DNA of 64,000 bases from Stropharia rugosoannulata (lineage: Eukaryota > Basidiomycota > Agaricomycetes > Agaricales > Strophariaceae): positions 2,108,001-2,172,000 of the forward strand of contig JANCIK010000001.1 in the NCBI GenBank assembly GCA_028532985.1, read 5' to 3'. A program made the position numbers and the translations under genes. The stretch's first letter is position 1; every line of letters begins with the position of its first letter. Below the pieces are notes generated by a model, which saw only the letters and a program-made list of their open reading frames with translations, searched no databases and was not told where the DNA came from. Shown one piece after another: positions 58,642 to 64,000 of this stretch.

Positions 58642-60219
58642 TTGATTCTTTCTCATATTCCTCACAGTATATCACATGGCTTTGACATGGGTGTGTCATC
58701 TCATATTGTTCAAACTTATACTCCTTGTAATCATTCATCTTCTTTATCTCAACCTGCTGCTGTTTTAGCTCATATTAAAAAAGAACTTTCTCTTTGTCAT
58801 TACACTGGTCCCTTCTCCCACTCCTGTCTCAAGAGCATTATAGGCCCATTCTGTTCATCACCTCTAGGCACTGTAGAAAATGCAGGGTGCCCTGGTGAGT
58901 TTTGTATCATTCAAGACCTGTCTTTTCTGCATAATGATCCTGAGACAACATCTGTAAACTCCGAAATCAATGCTACTGACTTCGTATGTAGCTGGGGTAC
59001 ATTCTCCTCAGTTGTCTCCTGGGTTATGGATGCAGCCCCTGGGACGGAAGGAGCCACATTGGATGTGGATTCTGCCTTCTGCTGCTGCCCTATTTGCCCA
59101 GCCCAGCAGCTGCATTTCATTGTGGGCTAGGAAAACCTCTTTTACATTGACCATAGTGCTCTGTTTGGCACTTCAAGCTCTGGAGGTGTCTTTGGGCAGG
59201 TGGCTGATGCTTTTATTGCCATTTGCCAGGCTAACAGCATTATTCATTGCACGAAATGGGTTGATGATTTTCTCTTTCTTCATGCACCAACACTCTTATC
59301 ACCCGACTCTAGTGTTTTCTCCTTCTCACTCAATGACATCTACTGCATATCTCATCCCCTTGGTCTTCCGTGGAAATTGTCAAAAATTCAGCCATTCTCA
59401 TCTCTCTTTGTTTACCTCGGCTCCAATTGGGACCTGGCTGAAAAGACAGTGTCTATTCCAGACAGGAAAAAGAAGAAGTACTTAACCAAGCTGCATACAT
59501 GGCAGGATCATAAGGCACAATTTACCCTGTGCAATACTCAGTCACTGCTTGGAACACTTACACACTGCATGCTGGCAGTTCCTGATGGTCAGTCCAGGCT
59601 GTCTGCACTAGGTTGCTTTGCTGCCTCCTTCAATTGAGCTTTGTTCTTTATCACCTGGAGTCCAAGCAGACAAGTGTTTGACAACATAGGCTGATGGGTC
59701 TCCCAGCTTTCACTATCATTTTGCAGATCAGTTCTCTAACGTCCACTGGAAGTAATGGCATTACCCTTCTTTGTCAATGCATCCATATCCTGGGGGATTG
59801 GTGTTGTTTTCAATGATTCCTGGTCAGCATGGCAGCTTTGCCCTAGTTGGCATACTAGCCGTTGTGACATAGGTTGGGCATTGATGATGGCCATTGAACT
59901 TGGTCTGTTACTTGCCGTGGACTGCAGATATGCAGATGTACACTTCAAAATCCATTCGGATAATATGAGCATCATTGGTGCCTTTGACATTGGGAAGTCT
60001 CGGAGTCCCACACAGAATGATTCATTGCAATGCATTGTCTGTCTCATGTGCATACACAGCCTCTGGGTCACACTGACTTATGTCAACACTAAGGACAACC
60101 TGGCTGATGCACCATCCTGGGGTCTCCTTGTTCCTAACCATACCTACATTCCATATTCAGATTTCTCTACCATTCCTTCTTCACTTTGCTCTTATCTGCT
60201 TCCACATCCTATGAACTAA
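58642..60219 (+). pseudogene. RT-RNase H of copy C, at least four in-frame stops
   Basis: One frame throughout: HIKKELSLCHYTGPFSHSCL, GCPGEFCIIQDLSFLHNDPE, INATDFVCSWGTFSSVVSWV, GATLDVDSAFCCCPI (Arg-to-Cys against the usual AFRC), TAG at 59128-59130, FYIDHSALFGTSSSGGVFGQ, KWVDDFLFLHAP (active DD), VYLGSNWDLAEKTVSIPDRK, stops at 59635, 59692 and 59737, then RNase H FFVNASISWGIGVVFNDSW with Asn instead of the catalytic Asp, HFKIHSDNMSIIGAFDIG and VNTKDNLADAPSW. No intron at the position used in A and B. Confidence 0.78.
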
Positions 60220-60566
60220 CATATTTCTCTGTACTTCCCTTGCTGAATTTCATGTGTTGCATGCATGGTGTGTGCCTGTTTCATGTATCACGCACTCCAT
60301 GTTCACTTGGCAGTGGTAGCCATAACCAGTATTCCAATTCTCCTATTAGCATTGTCCATATAATGCCACCCCATATATTATTGGGGCATCACTCTCTCAT
60401 ACCTGTCATGTGCTCAGTCAATGCTGCTTCTGTTCTGGGTGGTTTCATCAGCCCTAATCCAAATGGCAGCAATGCTGGATCATCACTCATGGTGTCTGAC
60501 ACTATGTCTGCATCATGAAAACCTGCCTCTATATGCAGGCCTCATACTACTACTACCACAGCATTT

Positions 60567-61332
60567 TTGCAATGTTTTCCGAAGGTAGCATCCTTAGGCA
60601 TACACAAGATCCAGACACCACTCAATATCCCTGCCATATCAATCAATGCTGTGTCTGTATCTGCGGGGGAGAAGCTCTGTCTTGCATTATCTCACAGACT
60701 TGCCCCTTCAACCTTGAGGGGCTACAGCTCAACTGTGCACAGCTTCCTCTCCTGGTGTACAACCAAGAAGGTGTCACGCAAGCTGCAGTTTCCCACCGAC
60801 GAAGTTGTCCTATGCACCTTTCAAAGGTGCATCTGGTGGATCCTAGGATGCCTTTAGCTGCCCTGGATTGCCTTGGGAAAGTTGTACCTGGTTGTTTGCA
60901 GAGGGACCTTGCCCTGAGTGCACCTAAGGGCCCTGGCTGCTTTGCATGCCCTGGCTGCCTTAGGATCTCTAAGGCAGTGCCAGGGAGATACAAAGCCCCT
61001 GGGGACAAAAGTCATTTTCCTGATGTTGCTGCATCCAATGTTGGGCACCTTGGTGGTAGCTCCGCTTGGAAGAAGATTAGTGCACTCAAAGCATGGCATG
61101 CTGTGCACAATGTGGATTGGCAGGGCAGTAAGCACCTCTTGTATGTTCTAATTGGTGTCGAGAGACTAGCACCCAGTACTGCCAGGCACCCTCCTAGAGC
61201 CCCTGTTACAACTGCCATGCTCCATATGTTGGTCACTTCATTGGACCACTTGGATGGCTTTGACTCGGCAGTATTGTGCTGTAGCCTCATTGCATTCTGG
61301 GGCCAGTGCCGGTTAAGGGAGCTTTTGGTTAC
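60567..61332 (+). pseudogene. Tyrosine recombinase N-terminal part of copy C, interrupted and truncated
   Basis: LALSHRLAPSTLRGYSSTVH and FLSWCTTKKVSRKLQFPTDE lead to VVLCTF; the 196 bp element follows; then AASNVGHLGGSSAWKKISAL and KAWHAVHNVDWQGSKHLLYV, and FWGQCRLREL with the first catalytic Arg. The rest (HxxR, Tyr) is missing because of the LTR at 61333. Confidence 0.72.
60830..61025 (+). repeat. 196 bp CATC-end element, copy 2
   Basis: Near-identical to 43520-43715. The left flank TGCACCTTTCAAAGGTGCA is an inverted repeat made of host sequence and its complement; the right flank TTGCTGCATCC restores CTF/AAS, so up to 8 bp left of CATC may belong to the element and TT may be duplicated. 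Confidence 0.85.
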
Positions 61333-61855
61333 TGTTATGAACTCTGTACTATCTCTTTCCCCTTATCTTATCACAATATGACCTACTTCATCTTATTGTA
61401 CCCATACTTCCCCTTTATTTAGTGAACAAATCTGCAACTGTATTTTTACATGTTAACCCCTTCCAAGGCGAGAACAAGTACAAGTTCTTGCCCCTGCACT
61501 CATGGAACCTGGGTCTCACGTCCGTGGTAACAGAACCCAAGTAATATTTACTTCTCTCTTCATTTCACTTCCCCTTTGGACTCAGTGGAGTAGTACAGTT
61601 ATTTATACTACATACTGATAGGTATATAAGATGTAGTAGTTACTGAACTAGCTCTCCAGTTAGTTTTTTAAGAATCCCACCTCTTTTACCTTTCTTCGAC
61701 TTAGGGCTCATAAGTCAGCTAGCTCTCTCTTTATGACTCTGTCTCATTATTTGATAAGACATTTGTCAAGAGATTATCTCGAACACTTGATTGAACGATC
61801 AAGAGATTAGATCAATTGTCCAGGACTTATAGGCTTTGCCTTCGAAGTCCTAACA
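61333..61855 (+). repeat. Ty3/gypsy-type 5' LTR (523 bp)
   Basis: Starts TGTTATGAACTCTGTACTAT and ends CGAAGTCCTAACA (TGTTA...TAACA). The first about 105 bp match the LTR at 36486-38100; the rest differs, so the two are related families. A TATATAAGATG TATA-like motif lies near 61624. No clear primer-binding site was recognised right after it. Confidence 0.7.
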
Positions 61856-61916
61856 AAAGAACTAACTCCCTTATCGTTGTGAGCACCACCTTGCAACACT
61901 CTGAAACACCGACACC

Positions 61917-62141
61917 ATGACAACCAGATCTTGGAACAGTGGAATAACAACCCTGACCAAGTTAACTAGGACCTTGGACTTGTACTCGCCAGAACCAGAA
62001 AGATTCCAACCAGACATGGAAGGAGAAGGATCAATGTTCGAACAACCTACTGAACAACAACCAGCACCGGCACGGCAACCCACCACAGCAGAATACCAAG
62101 AACAATGGTGCCAGGCTAACGAACAACTCAAACTAATGTGA
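61917..62141 (+). pseudogene. Gag start of a gypsy-type element, truncated
   Basis: MTTRSWNSGITTLTKLTRTL and FQPDMEGEGSMFEQPTEQQP, ending at TGA 62139-62141. Low-complexity Gln/Pro-rich start typical of basidiomycete gypsy Gag, 61 bp after the LTR. The rest of the element is absent. Confidence 0.55.
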
Positions 62142-62684
62142 CACCACATAGGACAGTGGCTGGGTACTGTAGTATACAGGACCTCAGTAAACTATTAGTA
62201 TACCATAGATCACGGGCCCATTTTCAACAAATGGCAACCTAGTATAATACTGTGATCTATGGGGCTAATGGCAACCTATCTTAGTACTGTGTTTCACAGG
62301 GCCATTTTCAACCAATGGCATCCGCATATATAGGTGATGTAAATCACGCGGAAAAATGACTTATGGCAGCATTATATATATTTTTCTGAAGCAAATCCGG
62401 CGGAATTAGTGTGCAGAGCAAGATAATGGATTTTAGTTGATGACTTTTAATATTTCTGCCGGTTTTTGAATATTTCCGCCGGTTAGATGGTATAGTATAA
62501 ATTTAGTACTTTGTTGCCGCCGATTTGTGCATTTAAAATTATTTTTATGGGTTAGTAGAATTCAAATACTTGATTACACTTTTTGTTTCGTAAAAAAGTA
62601 GATATTGTATGGTTTGCATTTTTAAAAATTTGATCATGAAGTCCGGCAGCTAAAATTCCTATGGTGTATTTTTTTGATGTACCA
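62142..62684. other. AT-rich region with short imperfect repeats
   Basis: Three partly matching units around ACTGTGATCTATGGGGC / GGCCATTTTCAACCAATGGC occur at 62195-62330; two TTTCTGCCGGTTTTTGAATA-type units follow at 62450-62485. No gene seen. Confidence 0.5.
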
Positions 62685-63860
62685 GGGTGCAGGCCTATAG
62701 AGGTACCAAGTTTTTGGTGGCCTCTGGGCATAAGAAATGATTTTTACAAGTAGAAAAGATTGAAACCTGGATTTATCAAGGATAAAGATTGTTCATTTAA
62801 TTGTGAGGTTTGTATGCCTCTGTAGACGCTTTATAATGCACCTGGGCACCACCAGTCCGCTGGAATATAGAGGTAACAAGTCTCTTGCGGCCTCTGGGCT
62901 AATAAATGAATTTTATGATTATAAAAGATTAAAAGCCGGATTTCTGAATGATAAAGATTGTTTAATTAATTGTGAGGTCTGGCAGCTTTGGTACGTGCCT
63001 TGCAGTGCACCTGGCCGCCGGATTTTATTACCAACAAGTCCTCAAGAGCCTCTGGACACAATAAATGATTTTTATGATCAGAAAAGATTAAAACCTGGAT
63101 TTATGAAGAATGAATATTGTTTAATTAACTCTAAGGTCCAGCAGCTTTTCTACACGCCTTATTGTACCCCTGTTCAATACCTTGTTGCCAACCTATAAAT
63201 ACAACAAGTTTCCGGCGGGTTCTGGGCCCAAAAAATGATTTTTACAAGTAGAAAAGATTGAAATCTGGATTTATGAAAGATAAATATTGTTTACTTATCT
63301 GTGAGGGCTTGCAGCTTTTTTACACACATTATAGTGCATTTGGGTACTACATGGTTGTGTACTTGTACAGTCGATAGATTTCAAGCAGCCTATGGGTATA
63401 AAAAGAATTTTACAATTAAAGAAGATTGAAAGCCGGATTTAAGAAGGATAACAATTTTTTAATTAATCATGAGTTATAGCAGCTTTTCTAGACGTCTTGT
63501 AGTGCACCTAGCCGCCATATTGTATGGCCAACAGGTTTCCGGTGGCTTTTGGGCATAAGGAATTGTTTTTATAGTTAGAAAAGATTAAAACCCAGATTTA
63601 CAATAAGTAAAAATTGTTTAATTGATTGTGAGGTCCAGCAGATTTTTTTACACGTCTTGTAGTGCACCTGGCTGCTGTCTTGCATGGCCAACAAATTTCC
63701 AGGGAATTTGAGCACAAAAATTGATTTTTACAAGTAGAAAAGATTGAAACATGGATTTACAAAGAATAAAGATTGTTTAATTAATTATCAGGTCCCCCAA
63801 CCTCAAGACATGACTTGTAGTGCACCTGGCTGCTGCCTCAGGCTGCCAGACATTACCAAC
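62685..63860 (+). repeat. Satellite-like tandem array, ~164 bp period, about seven units
   Basis: The block AAATGATTTTTACAAGTAGA + AAAGATTGAAACCTGGATTT recurs near 62738, 62905, 63064, 63233, 63399, 63558 and 63718, spaced 158-170 bp. Each unit continues GATTGTTTAATTAATTGTGA and GTAGTGCACCTGG. Units differ by about 15-25 percent. The array runs to near the right edge of the window. Its 131-codon ORF (62803-63198) is a by-product. Confidence 0.85.
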
Positions 63861-64000
63861 AGCAAGTTTTCAGAACCAGGTGAGTGCTTCAGGACACTCT
63901 CAATAAGACTATGCTGCAGCAGGCCTTTGTGACAGAGAAAGTGCAATGTTGACATTGTACTATTCAAGAATCTCATGAAGCTGCTCTACAAATGTCTAGT

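Larger units (their letters stand above)
57549..61332 (+). mobile_element. Second type of tyrosine-recombinase retrotransposon, copy C (broken)
   Basis: Plus-strand order: zinc-knuckle Gag, RT with WVDD, RNase H, recombinase N-terminus. Sequence is far from copies A and B, so it is another family. Gag, RT and RNase H all carry stops. The recombinase is interrupted at 60830-61025 by the 196 bp element and ends at 61332 where a gypsy LTR begins. Terminal repeats were not found, so DIRS or Ngaro type cannot be told. Confidence 0.72.

Noticed and set aside
62803..63198. 131-codon ORF
   Set aside because: Lies wholly in the satellite array; repeated peptides follow the DNA period, no start context or intron signals.

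Overview
The window comes from a filamentous basidiomycete, most likely an agaricomycete. Genes are split by many 45-60 nt spliceosomal introns, several with GC-AG ends. The gene set is that of a eukaryotic fungus (cohesin Rad21, eIF3c, eIF2B gamma, cytosolic uS13/S18, PPR protein, APS kinase). The right half carries tyrosine-recombinase retrotransposons and pogo-like elements of the kind known from mushroom-forming fungi. Family calls were made by reading translated motifs; no search was run.

Positions 1-26840 are compact and gene-rich. In order: 3' part of a SET-domain lysine methyltransferase (SETD6/Rkm4 type), a polyglutamine bZIP factor (minus), a Psr/SCP-type HAD phosphatase, mitochondrial ribosomal protein bL34m (minus), alanyl-tRNA synthetase with a likely mitochondrial leader, cohesin Rad21 (minus), a PPR protein, APS kinase, ribosomal protein S18, a CLIP-170-like microtubule plus-end protein, a small multi-pass membrane protein, eIF3c, eIF2B gamma (minus) and a Ste20/GCK-family kinase. 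Four divergent pairs share promoters of only 36-117 bp between start codons. Translation (AlaRS, S18, bL34m, eIF3c, eIF2B gamma) is strongly represented.

From about 26.8 kb to the end the window is a nested graveyard of repeats. Two DIRS-type (RT + RNase H + tyrosine recombinase, inverted ends) retrotransposons lie on the minus strand: copy A (about 27.6-34.7 kb), interrupted by a 1326 bp Tc1/mariner element, and copy B (about 44.7-51.9 kb), interrupted by a 1053 bp non-coding inverted-end element. A third, different tyrosine-recombinase element (copy C, plus strand, 57.5-61.3 kb) is cut off by a Ty3/gypsy-type LTR. Between them lie a broken pogo transposase, a gypsy-type LTR with part of its internal region, two inverted 1.21 kb LTR-like repeats, two pairs of small elements ending in CATCAGG, and a divergent pair of multi-exon genes (53.2-56.3 kb), one with two viroplasmin/RNase H1-N-like modules. 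The right edge is a ~164 bp satellite array.

Three points deserve a second look. (1) Copies A and B share a spliceosomal intron at one position inside the reverse transcriptase gene, and B alone has an extra intron inside the recombinase. (2) Nearly every lesion in the mobile elements is a C-to-T or G-to-A change, often CGA to TGA or loss of a catalytic Arg, Asp or Glu, a deamination-like signature of silencing. (3) The ~1.05 kb CATCAGG elements carry a tRNA-like pol III A/B-box module between two arms of GTCTTTTT-type repeats.
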